Part shown: positions 24,122 to 32,563 of the stretch, one piece after another
Position numbering within the stretch: position 1 is the first letter of the stretch
Layout: each line of letters opens with the position of its first letter
NCBI GenBank assembly: GCA_036378675.1
Contig: DASUWA010000007.1
Coordinates: 62,001 to 126,000, forward strand
DNA from: Acidimicrobiales bacterium
GTDB taxonomy: Bacteria; Actinomycetota; Acidimicrobiia; Acidimicrobiales; Palsa-688
Reading direction: 5' to 3'
DNA length: 64,000 nucleotides
Position numbers and translations under genes: made by a program
The notes under the pieces: model-generated
Seen by the model: only the letters and a program-made list of their open reading frames with translations
Told to the model about the DNA's origin: nothing
The model's database searches: none

Positions 24122-25204
24122 GTGGATCTTCCAGTAAACCCCCCGGTTTCGCCGATGCTCGCAAAGCTCTCACGCGACCTTCCGGTTGGTGACTACCTCT
24201 ACGAGCCGAAGTGGGACGGGTTCCGGTGCATAGCCTTCCGGGACGGGGACGACGTTGTTCTCGGCAGTCGCAACGAGCGTCCATTGACCCGGTACTTCCC
24301 CGACGTCGTCGAGGCGATTCGTGACCAGTTCCCCCAAAGGTGTGTCGTCGACTGCGAGATCGTCATCGCTGGACCCGACGGTCTCGACTTCGACGCCCTG
24401 TCGCAGCGCATACACCCAGCCGCCTCCAGGGTTTCGATGCTCGCGCGGACCACGCCCGCCTCCCTAGTCGCTTTCGACCTCCTCGCGATCGGAGACGAAG
24501 ATCTTCGAGAAACCCCATTCGCCAAACGGCGCGAGCGCCTCGAAGATGTTCTCGGCGGGTGCAAGCCACCCATTCATCTCACTCCCATGACTTCCGACCC
24601 AAAGGTCGCGTGGCAATGGTTCGACCGTTTTGAGGGAGCCGGACTTGACGGCGTCGTCGCAAAGCCGGCTCTCCTGACGTACCAGCCTGGGCAGCGGGTG
24701 ATGTTGAAGGTGAAGCACGAGCGAACCGGCGACTTTGTAGTTGGGGGGTTTCGCTGGTACCAGGCGAACAGAGAGGTCGTAGGGTCGCTGATGCTGGGGC
24801 TCTACGAAGGGGACGACCTTCAGCATGTCGGCGTGATCGGCGCCTTCCCGGCGGCGCAGCGCCGCGCGCTGGTCGACGAACTACAGCCCTACCTAGATCT
24901 GCGCGGCGTCGATCATCCGTGGGGCGGTTGGGCGGAGTGGGCGGTCACCGACGGAGGCGCCGACGGGCGAAGGCTTCCTGGTGGGGCAAGCCGGTGGAAC
25001 GCGCAGAAGGACTTGAGCTTCGAACTGCTGAGACCTGAACTGGTGGTCGAAGCCGCCTTCGAGCATCTGCAGGGCCGCCGTCTGCGCCATACCGCCCGTT
25101 TTCGGCGCTGGAGACCCGATCGTGATCCGCGGAGCTGCACCTACGACCAACTGGACGTTGCCGTTCCTGCGCTTCTCTCCGAGGTGTTCGGTGCACGGGG
25201 CTAG
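24122..25204 (+). CDS. ligC: ATP-dependent DNA ligase (LigC-like)
   Basis: A 360-residue ATP-dependent ligase with the adenylation and OB domains only. Nucleotidyltransferase motif I is YEPKWDGFRC with the AMP-accepting Lys. Further motifs are SRNERPLTRYFPD (III-like), VVDCEIVI, LVAFDLLAI, DGVVAKP and MLKVKHERTGDFVVGG (IV/V). The C-terminal RHTARFRRWRPDRDPRSCTYDQL matches the end of LigC/LigD ligase domains. In mycobacteria LigC is implicated in base excision repair with dedicated polymerases. No Ku or primase-like polymerase gene is adjacent. A separately promoted 2H phosphoesterase gene follows after 29 nt. Confidence 0.92.
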   Translation: MDLPVNPPVSPMLAKLSRDLPVGDYLYEPKWDGFRCIAFRDGDDVVLGSRNERPLTRYFPDVVEAIRDQFPQRCVVDCEIVIAGPDGLDFDALSQRIHPAASRVSMLARTTPASLVAFDLLAIGDEDLRETPFAKRRERLEDVLGGCKPPIHLTPMTSDPKVAWQWFDRFEGAGLDGVVAKPALLTYQPGQRVMLKVKHERTGDFVVGGFRWYQANREVVGSLMLGLYEGDDLQHVGVIGAFPAAQRRALVDELQPYLDLRGVDHPWGGWAEWAVTDGGADGRRLPGGASRWNAQKDLSFELLRPELVVEAAFEHLQGRRLRHTARFRRWRPDRDPRSCTYDQLDVAVPALLSEVFGARG

Positions 25205-25218
25205 TCGCGACGAGCAGG

Positions 25219-25224
25219 TATTTT
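25219..25224 (+). promoter_or_regulatory. -10 box of the 2H phosphoesterase gene (leaderless)
   Basis: TATTTT, unusually AT-rich for this window, ends 9 nt before the ATG at 25234. Confidence 0.5.
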
Positions 25225-25233
25225 GAGCGAGCG

Positions 25234-25767
25234 ATGAACGCGGGAACCAGCAGCGGCCGAACGCAGAGTGCCGTGCTCATCCCGGTGCCGGAGGCGGACA
25301 CGGTCGTTGGCAGGTGGCGCCACGAGTACGACCCGGTCGCGGCAGCGGGCGTTCCTGCGCACATCACCCTTGTGGTCCCGTGGCTGCCCCCATCGGAGAT
25401 AACCGAAGACGATCTGGCCGAGCTCGACGGAGAGCTCGCGGACGTGAAGAGGTTCGAGTTCGAGCTGACCCACGTCGACTGGTTCGGCAGAAGGGTGCTT
25501 TGGGTCGCGCCCGAACCGGATCAACCTTTTCGCGACCTGACCAACCGGCTTGCAGACCAGTTCGGAACCCCACCGTACGAAGACGAGTTCGACGAGATCC
25601 GTCCGCACCTGACGGTCGCCCACGCGAGCGACGGCGTCGAACTGGTTCCGATCGCCGCGGATGTGACCCGAGGTCTGCCGCTTCGTTGCAGAGCCGAAGA
25701 GGTATGGGTGATGGTGGGGGACGGCGTCAAGTGGACGTGCCGTCACCGGACCAATCTCGCCGGCTAA
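25234..25767 (+). CDS. 2'-5' RNA ligase-like 2H phosphoesterase
   Basis: A 177-residue protein of the 2H phosphoesterase superfamily. The two catalytic motifs are both present: PAHITLVVPWLP near residue 42 and RPHLTVAHAS near residue 125. Members hydrolyse 2',3'-cyclic phosphates in RNA or reversibly ligate 2'-5' RNA ends; which reaction applies here is unknown. It lies 29 nt after ligC, so two nucleic-acid end-processing enzymes are neighbours, though each has its own putative promoter. It converges on the SDR gene, and the two stops overlap by 4 nt. Confidence 0.86.
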   Translation: MNAGTSSGRTQSAVLIPVPEADTVVGRWRHEYDPVAAAGVPAHITLVVPWLPPSEITEDDLAELDGELADVKRFEFELTHVDWFGRRVLWVAPEPDQPFRDLTNRLADQFGTPPYEDEFDEIRPHLTVAHASDGVELVPIAADVTRGLPLRCRAEEVWVMVGDGVKWTCRHRTNLAG

Positions 25768-26663
25768 CCCCCGCTGATCATCTTGAACAGGAGCTGCATC
25801 TCCTCGCCGGGATTTGCCGGCACGGTGTAGCCGCTCTCGTCACGGATCTCACCGAAGTGATCGCGAACGTCCTCGAGGGTGAGCTTCGGGTTGTAGTAAC
25901 CGGTGGTCATGCCGATGAAGAACCGGGCGACCCGTCCACCACCGACGGTGTAGATCTCTCCGGTGACCGGGCAATCCTCGTGAACAAGCCAGGCGACGAT
26001 CGGGGAGACAAGTTCGGGATCGAGCTTCTCGGCAGCCGCACCCATGAGCTCCTCGGTCATCCGAGTCCTCGCGATGGGCGCGATCGCGTTCACCTTGATG
26101 TTGTACTTCGCTCCTTCATTGGCCAGAACTCGCGTGAGGCCGACCAGTCCCATCTTTGCCGCGCCGTAGTTGCTCTGGCCGAAGTTGCCTAGTACACCCG
26201 AGCCGGACGACGTGTTGACGATCCGCCCGTAACCCTGCTCGCGCATCTTGACCCATGCCGGCCTGGTCACGTAGAACGCGCCTTTCAGATGGACGTCGAT
26301 CACCGGGTTCAGCAGATCGGGCGTCATGTTGTGGAACGTCTTGTCGCGGAGGATTCCGGCGTTGTTGATCACGATGTCGACCCGGCCATAGGCGTCGACG
26401 GCGGTCTGCACGATCTGCTCGCCGCCTTCTGGCGTCGAGACGCTGCTCGCGTCGGACAACGCTTCGCCACCTAGATCACGGATCTCCTTTGCGACCGTCT
26501 CGGCGGGGCCCTTGTCCGATCCTTCGCCGGATACAGATCCACCCAGGTCGTTGACGACGACCCTGGCGCCCCGGGAAGCGAGGAGCAGCGCGTGCTGCCT
26601 TCCGAGCCCGCCGCCCGCGCCGGTGATTACTGCGACTTTGCCGTCGTATCCGAGATCAGCCAT
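25764..26663 (-). CDS. SDR-family 3-hydroxyacyl-CoA dehydrogenase-like oxidoreductase
   Basis: A 299-residue short-chain dehydrogenase of the multifunctional-enzyme-2 type: nucleotide-binding GKVAVITGAGGGLGRQHA, VVVNDLGGSVSGEG, NNAGIL, then the catalytic Ser in IVNTSSGSGVLGNFGQSNYGAAK with Tyr and Lys. The insert DLGGSVSGEGSDKGPAETV and the long C-terminal tail (YTVGGGRVARFFIGMTTGYYNP) are typical of fatty-acyl or steroid-CoA dehydrogenases, suggesting beta-oxidation. The thiolase and CaiB-type genes elsewhere in the window fit a lipid metabolism role, although they are not adjacent. TACCGT 8 nt upstream supports ATG 26663. Confidence 0.9.
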   Translation of the reverse strand: MADLGYDGKVAVITGAGGGLGRQHALLLASRGARVVVNDLGGSVSGEGSDKGPAETVAKEIRDLGGEALSDASSVSTPEGGEQIVQTAVDAYGRVDIVINNAGILRDKTFHNMTPDLLNPVIDVHLKGAFYVTRPAWVKMREQGYGRIVNTSSGSGVLGNFGQSNYGAAKMGLVGLTRVLANEGAKYNIKVNAIAPIARTRMTEELMGAAAEKLDPELVSPIVAWLVHEDCPVTGEIYTVGGGRVARFFIGMTTGYYNPKLTLEDVRDHFGEIRDESGYTVPANPGEEMQLLFKMISGG

Positions 26664-26671
26664 GGCCGATG

Positions 26672-26677
26672 ACGGTA
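26672..26677 (-). promoter_or_regulatory. -10 box of the SDR gene (leaderless)
   Basis: TACCGT on the minus strand ends 8 nt before the ATG at 26663. Confidence 0.5.
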
Positions 26678-26718
26678 TCCCAGGTCGTCGATTTGGCTCC
26701 AACCCGGAGGCTTGTGGG

Positions 26719-26733
26719 TTTTCCTGTGGAAAA
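26719..26733. promoter_or_regulatory. Perfect AT-containing palindrome between SDR and protease genes
   Basis: TTTTCC TGT GGAAAA, 6-bp arms with a 3-bp spacer, in the 156-bp gap between the divergent SDR and protease genes. Position and symmetry suggest a regulator binding site. It does not match the actinobacterial LexA box. Confidence 0.4.
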
Positions 26734-26819
26734 ATTTGTCCCCGGGAAAAGGCCGCAAAAGCCGCGCTCCGGAGGGGGGTGGCTGGCGGTGGGCCACCTT
26801 GGCGTGGTCGAATTGATAC

Positions 26820-28262
26820 GTGAAGGGCAGATTGGGCGCGTTCGTCCTTGGGGTGGTTGCCTGTCTGGCGGGATTGGTGACCGCGCCCCTTCTGCTGCGG
26901 GTTCCCGTAGCGTCCGCTCAGAGTGCGTGCGGTCCCGTGGGCCAGCCGTGTACCTGGAACTTCTCGCCGCTCGGCGCGAACGGCGGCGGCGCCGATGTTT
27001 ACGCCGGCCAGGCGGCGGGTCGGGAAGGCGCGGGCGTGCTTGTGGCCGTGGTCGACACCTGGGTGGACCCGACGCATCCGGCCTTGGGCGGCCGGGTCGT
27101 CGACGAAGCCGACTGTGTGGGCGCCGGTGCGAGCGGATCTCCCGATCCCGGCTCCTGCCACGACCACCAGTACGGGAAGGATGCCTGCGATCACGGAACT
27201 CACGTGGCAGGAAGCATCGCTTCGTCGAACTACGGAGTTGCGCCTCGGGCGAACATCCTCGCGGTGCAGACGCTCACGGCGGATTCGAGTGGCAGCTGCT
27301 CGGGGGACCCCACCGATGTGGCGGCTGGCGTCCTTTTCGCAGCTCAGCATGGGGCCCGAGTTATCAACCTGTCGGTCGGTGATCTCTTGCCGGGTTTCAC
27401 CCAAGATTCGAACCTCACCGCCGCGGTTCACCAAGCTGCCGCCCTCGGAGCGCTGGTCGTCTTCGCGGCGGGAAACAACGGTGCGCCGATCAGCGACAGC
27501 TACGGGTCCGACGCCCTCCTTGTGGCTGCGACCGGGCCAAGCGGTCAGCTCGCGGGCTACAGCAACGCCGGCGGAGGTGTGAGCCTGGGCGCCCCGGGCG
27601 GCGACGATGGCACGACTTGCATAGGAGCCTGCCTGATCGGGGGTTCCGGTTGTGCTCCGAACAACTGCGTCCTGTCGACCGTTCCGGGCGGGCAGTACGC
27701 GCTCATGGAGGGGACGTCGATGGCAGCGCCCCACGTCTCGGGAACCGCGGCACTTCTCTTCGGGGAGAACCCCGGTCGAAGCCGGGCCGATGTGATCCAC
27801 GCGCTCCAAGCGACTGCCCATCCTCTGTCGGGAGCCGGCAGCGGACTCATAGACGCCGGCGCGGCGCTTGCGCTGGAACCGGCAGGCGCCCCGGCCGGAA
27901 CTGTTCCGCCGCGTGCAGCTCCGCCACCTGCATCGAGTGGGACTCAGAGAGCGTCCGCAGCAGGCCTGTCTCGCCCTAATACGCCTTCGGCAGGCGTGCC
28001 CGCCGCGTCCAATGGGTCCGCGCTGCCGTCGTCGCCGACCATCGCTACGACGACCAGCCCCCCTTCCCCGAGCTCGGTTCCACAGACGCTCGGGAGTCTG
28101 CCGGGCCCCCGGTCGCCGTCACGTCGGTCTGCCGCTGCCGCAGTTCACGGCGGGACGTCTGGCACCAGCGATTCCGTTGCTGCCGCAGGCGGTGTTGCTG
28201 CGTTGCTGCTTCTGCTGGCGGGCGCGGGCACGGGTGTGTTCGCGCTCCGGCGGCGCGCCTAG
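26820..28262 (+). CDS. Secreted, C-terminally membrane-anchored subtilisin-like protease (mycosin-like layout)
   Basis: Serine protease of the S8 family, acting outside the membrane. Order: signal peptide 1-33 (hydrophobic 8-25, ASA-Q cleavage site), protease domain ~50-350, a Ser/Pro/Thr-rich linker 355-450, a transmembrane helix ~453-475 and a cytoplasmic RRRA end. Catalytic residues are Asp79 in VVDTWVDP, His125 in CDHGTHVAG, oxyanion Asn219 in FAAGNNG, and Ser300 in GTSMAAPHVSG. The family normally has DTG or DSG; here it is DTW. Ten cysteines in the mature part (37, 44, 99, 113, 123, 160, 267, 271, 278, 283) could form five disulfides. The layout resembles mycosins of type VII secretion, but no esx or ecc gene is present. 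The start is GTG. Confidence 0.88.
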   Translation: MKGRLGAFVLGVVACLAGLVTAPLLLRVPVASAQSACGPVGQPCTWNFSPLGANGGGADVYAGQAAGREGAGVLVAVVDTWVDPTHPALGGRVVDEADCVGAGASGSPDPGSCHDHQYGKDACDHGTHVAGSIASSNYGVAPRANILAVQTLTADSSGSCSGDPTDVAAGVLFAAQHGARVINLSVGDLLPGFTQDSNLTAAVHQAAALGALVVFAAGNNGAPISDSYGSDALLVAATGPSGQLAGYSNAGGGVSLGAPGGDDGTTCIGACLIGGSGCAPNNCVLSTVPGGQYALMEGTSMAAPHVSGTAALLFGENPGRSRADVIHALQATAHPLSGAGSGLIDAGAALALEPAGAPAGTVPPRAAPPPASSGTQRASAAGLSRPNTPSAGVPAASNGSALPSSPTIATTTSPPSPSSVPQTLGSLPGPRSPSRRSAAAAVHGGTSGTSDSVAAAGGVAALLLLLAGAGTGVFALRRRA

Positions 28263-28314
28263 GTAACACGCCCCGGCGAGCACAGCTTCGCCGCGTCGCC
28301 GGCGTCCCCCGGGG

Positions 28315-29631
28315 TCAGTGCTCGGCGTTCGGGCGGGAGAACGCGCCCGGTCGACTGAACATTCGCCTTTCCCAACGGTGGGGCGTAACGAGCGCGGCGC
28401 GCGGGTAGTCCTCGAACATCCAGCGGACGAAGTTCCGCCGTCCCCACGCGGATGCTTCGACGACCGACAGGGCTTTGCTGGAACCGCGGCGATGGGCGAG
28501 CACTCGGGACAACGACGCAGCGAGGTGGTCATCGACCGCCATGCCGAAGCGGATCTGGCGACGGTAGCGCCGAGCTGCCGCGGCGGGATCGTCGGGCCCG
28601 GCGCCGGCGATTGCCCTCGCCGCGAGCTCGCCGGTTTCGAGCGCCTGGGCGATTCCCTCCCCCGTCATCGGGTCGCATGCCCTCGCTGCGTCGCCCGCAA
28701 ACAGAACCCGGCCGTCGAGCCCACTGAGAACGGTGCCTCCGATCCGTGCGGGAATCGGCCATGCCCTCCACGCGCCCACCGGCTCGGCCGCGGGGCCAAG
28801 AACCTCGGAGATATGCGGGCGGTCGCGAAGATCGATGACCTGCCCGCGAAGCCCTGTCGGCTCTTCCGCAGAGTCTCCCCCGTGAGCCGGTTCCCGGATC
28901 ACTCCGTAGCCAACGTTGACGACTCCTCCGGCGAGCGGAAACGACCACGCGTAGCCCGGAATCATGTCCGGCTCGAACCAGACCCACAGCTTCTTGGCCA
29001 GAGGACCCGTATTTGCGTAGTACTGGCGCCCCGCCTGCCAGTCGCCGAGATATCCAGGTGTCGACAAGCCCAGCGCCTTGCGGACCGGAGACCACATTCC
29101 GTCCGCTGCGATCAGGTAGCGCGCGATCAGGTGGCTCCCGCCGGTTAGCTCGACGCGAAGCCGGGTCGAGACGCCTGTCCCGACCGTCGTCACCGTCTTG
29201 ACGCCGGTGCCGGTGAACGGTTCTGCGCCGGCGCGGACGGCCACGTTCAGGATCTCCGCATCGAGCTCGTCTCGCCGGGCGGAGGCCGCGTATTGGTTGC
29301 CGTCGTCGGGAAGCCGGAGATCGACGCGCCGCCCGCCGGTCCCGACGATGGAGACGTCGCCGACCGGTTCCCACGATGGCACGCTCCGCGGATCGAATCC
29401 GAGCGCCTCGAGCCGGCGCAGCGCGGCCGTGGTCAGGCCGTCGCCGCAGCATTTGTCTCTCGGAAACACCGCCTTGTCTACGAGGGCCACGGACCTTCCA
29501 AGCCGAGCCAGGGTGATCGCGGCTGCCGAACCCGCCGGGCCGGCGCCGGCCACGATCACGTCGAACGATCCGAGCGACGGGCCACCCGACGCGCCAACGG
29601 GCTGCTCTACATTTGCTGGCGTCGCCCGCAT
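28315..29631 (-). CDS. FAD-dependent geranylgeranyl reductase-family oxidoreductase
   Basis: A 438-residue flavoprotein. The FAD-binding strand is DVIVAGAGPAGSAAAITLARLG, followed by KAVFPRDKCCGDGLTTAALR, which carries the CGDG motif of geranylgeranyl reductases. Then come ARYLIAADGMWSPVRKALGL and the second FAD site GRVLFAGDAARACDPMTGEGIAQAL. The family reduces isoprenoid chains of menaquinone, carotenoid or lipid precursors, or acts on halogenated or polyketide substrates; the specific substrate is not clear. I chose ATG 29631 because the longer start (29655) adds nothing conserved. A 9-bp inverted repeat lies 27 bp upstream of the start. It converges with the protease gene. Confidence 0.87.
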   Translation of the reverse strand: MRATPANVEQPVGASGGPSLGSFDVIVAGAGPAGSAAAITLARLGRSVALVDKAVFPRDKCCGDGLTTAALRRLEALGFDPRSVPSWEPVGDVSIVGTGGRRVDLRLPDDGNQYAASARRDELDAEILNVAVRAGAEPFTGTGVKTVTTVGTGVSTRLRVELTGGSHLIARYLIAADGMWSPVRKALGLSTPGYLGDWQAGRQYYANTGPLAKKLWVWFEPDMIPGYAWSFPLAGGVVNVGYGVIREPAHGGDSAEEPTGLRGQVIDLRDRPHISEVLGPAAEPVGAWRAWPIPARIGGTVLSGLDGRVLFAGDAARACDPMTGEGIAQALETGELAARAIAGAGPDDPAAAARRYRRQIRFGMAVDDHLAASLSRVLAHRRGSSKALSVVEASAWGRRNFVRWMFEDYPRAALVTPHRWERRMFSRPGAFSRPNAEH

Positions 29632-29657
29632 CGGGTCAATCCTCGCAGCCGCCAAAG

Positions 29658-29681
29658 TCGATCGCCAGGAGGGGCGATCGA
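29658..29681. promoter_or_regulatory. 9-bp perfect inverted repeat upstream of the geranylgeranyl-reductase-like gene
   Basis: TCGATCGCC AGGAGG GGCGATCGA, spaced by 6 bp and 27 bp upstream of the ATG at 29631. It may be an operator or a hairpin in the leader. The 236-bp gap also holds an AT-rich stretch (29697-29750) that could contain the promoter, and a 19-bp tandem repeat. Confidence 0.5.
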
Positions 29682-29789
29682 GGCGAAGCGGGAGCCTTTT
29701 TTCTCAATTTGGGGCCGTTTTAGGTGCTAAATTGCAACAAAAGCATGGAAGTGCAGCCCCGCGCAGGGGAGCGGAGACGGCGCCGCAGT

Positions 29790-29866
29790 CCGGGAGCGCG
29801 AGCCGGAGCCCGGAGCGCGAGCCGGAGCCGGGCAGCTCGAGCCGGAGCCCGGGAGCGGCGAGCCGG
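29790..29866. repeat. Tandem repeat, four ~19-bp GC-rich units
   Basis: Four units of the type CCGGGAGCGCGAGCCGGAG at 29790-29808, 29809-29827, 29828-29847 and 29848-29866, differing by a few bases. They lie in the non-coding gap between the hydrolase stop and the geranylgeranyl-reductase-like start. Confidence 0.85.
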
Positions 29867-29891
29867 CTGCAGAAACTCCAGGCATCCGGCC

Positions 29892-30794
29892 TCAACCCAA
29901 CCGCCCCGCCGACCGGATCAGCTCGGCGAGCTCCGCCGGATGGGTGAGGTGCGCGCCGTGGGAGGCGCCGGCGATATCGCACAGTTCGCCCTTTGGAAGC
30001 GACGAGGCAAGCTCGCGGGCGGATCTGCGGTGGTGGGGAGGCGACTGTCCGCCCCTTCCCACCAAGACCGGAATCCTGACCTTCGATTCGTCGAACGGCG
30101 GCCCGCTTCGAAGCAGTTCGAGCTCCGCGGTCAGGGTCGGACCCTCACGCCGGCGCTGGCTGCGAGTCGCTTCCGGCAAACGTTCCCACACCCGATCCCC
30201 GACCATTCGGCGCATGAACCACTCGGCGCGGTCCTCCGCGTCGAGATGATCAGCGCCGCCGCCGGCGGCGGTCATCCCCGGCCACCACGGCAGCCACGGC
30301 CGGGGTGGTTCCCACACCACTGCCGCGGTGATCAGGTCCGGGTGGCGTGACGCCGCTGCGAGGACCACGTTGCCGCCGTAGCTGTGCCCGAAGACGACCG
30401 ACTGCCGGCTGTCCAGGACCGACAGCAGGTCGTCGACCTGGTCCTCGAAGCTTTCGGGCGGCCCCATGTGGGAGGAGCCCGCGTAACCGCGGCGGTCGTA
30501 AGCGACGCAGTGCCATTCCGGGAGCCGGGACATCAGCCGGCGGAAGCTTGTCGCCCGGTCCATCGACCCGTGTACGAGGATCACACGACTGCCCTCGGCC
30601 CGGCCGGCGCCCGTCGGACCTACGCCGGTTGGACCTGCGCCGGTCGGACCCGCGCCGGTCGGACCCGCGCCGGTTGGACCGGCCACAGTTGGACCTACGA
30701 TTTTCCGGTCCGGCGCCTCGGACGGTTCGCGAACGAGCAACCGCAATACGTCGACACCGTCCGAGCCAGGACAATCCGATGCTGGATCGGGCAA
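29892..30794 (-). CDS. Alpha/beta hydrolase with an internal GPTGA repeat
   Basis: A 300-residue alpha/beta hydrolase: VILVHGSMDRATSF oxyanion segment, YDRRGYAGSS, nucleophile elbow VVFGHSYGGNVVL, VLVGRGGQSP and the final GASHGAHLTHP with the catalytic His. Between the first predicted strand (LRLLVREP) and VILVHG lies an insertion of six pentapeptides, GPT-G/V-A/V, at residues 34-63, coded by a 15-bp tandem repeat. This probably forms a flexible loop and could vary in copy number between strains. The stop lies 6 nt from nothing else coding; ettA is upstream on the same strand with a 6-nt gap, so the two are probably co-transcribed. Substrate unknown. Confidence 0.85.
   Translation of the reverse strand: MPDPASDCPGSDGVDVLRLLVREPSEAPDRKIVGPTVAGPTGAGPTGAGPTGAGPTGVGPTGAGRAEGSRVILVHGSMDRATSFRRLMSRLPEWHCVAYDRRGYAGSSHMGPPESFEDQVDDLLSVLDSRQSVVFGHSYGGNVVLAAASRHPDLITAAVVWEPPRPWLPWWPGMTAAGGGADHLDAEDRAEWFMRRMVGDRVWERLPEATRSQRRREGPTLTAELELLRSGPPFDESKVRIPVLVGRGGQSPPHHRRSARELASSLPKGELCDIAGASHGAHLTHPAELAELIRSAGRLG
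30613..30702. repeat. Six-copy 15-bp tandem repeat inside a hydrolase gene
   Basis: Six units of 15 bp (first at 30613-30627, last at 30688-30702), each coding a GPTxx pentapeptide. Units 3 and 4 are identical, indicating recent duplication. Confidence 0.9.
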
Positions 30795-30800
30795 CGCGGC

Positions 30801-32480
30801 TCAGTCCCGGACGAGCGGCTTGTAACGGATGCGGTGCGGCTGGTCAGCCTCGATGCCGAGCCTCTTTCGCCGGTCGGCCTCGTAGTCGGAGAAGTTCCCT
30901 TCCCACCAGGTCACCTGAGAATCTCCCTCGAACGCCAGCACGTGCGTGGCCACCCGGTCGAGGAACCATCGGTCGTGGCTGATGACGACGGCGCATCCAG
31001 GGAACTCGAGCAAACCTTCTTCGAGCGCTCGGAGGGTGTCGACGTCGAGATCGTTGGTGGGCTCGTCGAGAAGGAGGACGTTCCCGCCCGACTTGAGGAC
31101 CTTCGCGAGATGCACCCGGTTCCGTTCTCCGCCCGACAGGTCGCCGACATTCTTCTGTTGATCGCTGCCCTTGAACCCGAAGCTGGACAGGTACGCCCGC
31201 CCGTGGATTTCCCTGCCGCCGACGACTAGCCGGTCCTGAGCCCCGGTCACCTCCTCGAACACAGTGTTGGCAGGATCGAGGGTCTCTCGCGACTGGTCGA
31301 CGTAGGCGAGCGTCACGCTCGGCCCGACGTGTACCTCCCCGGCGTCGGGCTTCTCGGATCCGACGATCATCCGGAACAGCGTCGTCTTGCCGGCGCCGTT
31401 AGGGCCGATCACCCCGACGATGCCGCCGGGAGGCAGGAGAAACGAAAGGTTCTCGAACAACAGACGGTCGCCGTATCCCTTCGACACGCCGTCCGCGTCG
31501 ATCACCATGTCCCCGAGCCGCGGGCCCGGCGGGATGGTGATTTCGAGCTTCTCGGGGCTCTTTTCAGCCGCCTCGGCCTCGGCAACCAACTGGTTGTAAG
31601 CGGTTATGCGGGCCTTCCCCTTGCTCTGCCGGGCCCGCGGCGACATATGGATCCACTCGAGCTCGCGCTCGAGTGTCCGCTGACGGGCGCGGTCGGCTTT
31701 CTCCTCGCCGGCGAGGCGCGCCTGCTTCTGTTCGAGCCAGGACGAGTAGTTGCCCTCCCATGGGATCCCGAAACCGCGGTCCAATTCGAGGATCCAGCCT
31801 GCGACGTTGTCTAGGAAGTAACGGTCATGGGTCACCGCGACAACAGTCCCCGGGTATTCCTGCAAAGTTCTCTCCAACCACGCGACCGATTCGGCATCGA
31901 GATGGTTGGTCGGTTCGTCGAGCAGCAACAGGTCAGGACTCGACAACAGCAAGCGACAAAGCGCGACCCGGCGCGTCTCTCCTCCGGACAGCGTCGATAC
32001 GTCCGCGTCTGCCGGTGGCAGTCGAAGCGCATCCATGGCTATCTCGATTTTCCTGTCGAGCTCCCATGCGCCGACGGCGTCGATCCGATCCTGAAGCTGC
32101 GCCTGTTCAGCGAGCAACTTGTCGAAGTCGGCTTCGGGATCGGCCATCGCGGCGCAGACCTCATCGAACCGAACCAGCAGTTGCTTCGTTTCAGCGACCC
32201 CGTCGGTGACGTTTCCGGCCACGTCCTTGGCGGGATCGAGGCGCGGCTCCTGGGGCAGATAGCCGACGGTGAATCCAGGAGTCAGTCGAGCTTCCCCGGT
32301 GAACCCGTCGTCCTCGCCGGCCATGATCTTCAGGAGCGACGATTTCCCGGACCCGTTCCCGCCGATCACTCCGATCTTCGCTCCGGGGTAGAAAGACAGA
32401 TTGATGCCGCGCAGGACCTCGCGGTCGGGTGGGTAGAAGCGCCTCAAGTCGCGCATGGTGAATATGAACTGTGCGGGCAT
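30801..32480 (-). CDS. ettA: Energy-dependent translational throttle protein EttA (ABC-F)
   Basis: Ribosome-associated ABC-F ATPase that gates entry into the elongation cycle according to ATP/ADP level. The 559-residue protein starts [19 protein letters not shown], as EttA does. Two ATPase domains: Walker [10 protein letters not shown] with LSGGE and [11 protein letters not shown], then GPNGAGKTT with [11 protein letters not shown] and [12 protein letters not shown]. Between them is the arm/linker ([19 protein letters not shown]), characteristic of EttA. ATG 32480 was chosen from this N-terminal match. It is divergent from kgd with 83 bp between the two starts. Confidence 0.94.
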   Translation of the reverse strand: MPAQFIFTMRDLRRFYPPDREVLRGINLSFYPGAKIGVIGGNGSGKSSLLKIMAGEDDGFTGEARLTPGFTVGYLPQEPRLDPAKDVAGNVTDGVAETKQLLVRFDEVCAAMADPEADFDKLLAEQAQLQDRIDAVGAWELDRKIEIAMDALRLPPADADVSTLSGGETRRVALCRLLLSSPDLLLLDEPTNHLDAESVAWLERTLQEYPGTVVAVTHDRYFLDNVAGWILELDRGFGIPWEGNYSSWLEQKQARLAGEEKADRARQRTLERELEWIHMSPRARQSKGKARITAYNQLVAEAEAAEKSPEKLEITIPPGPRLGDMVIDADGVSKGYGDRLLFENLSFLLPPGGIVGVIGPNGAGKTTLFRMIVGSEKPDAGEVHVGPSVTLAYVDQSRETLDPANTVFEEVTGAQDRLVVGGREIHGRAYLSSFGFKGSDQQKNVGDLSGGERNRVHLAKVLKSGGNVLLLDEPTNDLDVDTLRALEEGLLEFPGCAVVISHDRWFLDRVATHVLAFEGDSQVTWWEGNFSDYEADRRKRLGIEADQPHRIRYKPLVRD

Positions 32481-32547
32481 CCCTACAGTGTGCCCGACCC
32501 TGCGGGGCACGCCGCCGAGCAGGCACCGCTGCCATGCCTCGTGGACG

Positions 32548-32553
32548 TACCCT
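32548..32553 (+). promoter_or_regulatory. -10 box of kgd
   Basis: TACCCT ends 10 nt before the kgd ATG; no ribosome binding site lies between. Confidence 0.45.
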
Positions 32554-32563
32554 GGCGAGTGTT

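Noticed and set aside
25764-27821. 685-residue minus-strand frame covering the SDR gene and the region opposite the protease
   Set aside because: Only the part from 26663 downstream has SDR motifs; the upstream part is a high-GC shadow of the protease gene.
29697-29702. T-run after the 29658-29681 inverted repeat as a plus-strand terminator
   Set aside because: The T-run is 15 nt beyond the stem and there is no plus-strand gene to terminate; the repeat better fits an upstream element of the minus-strand gene.
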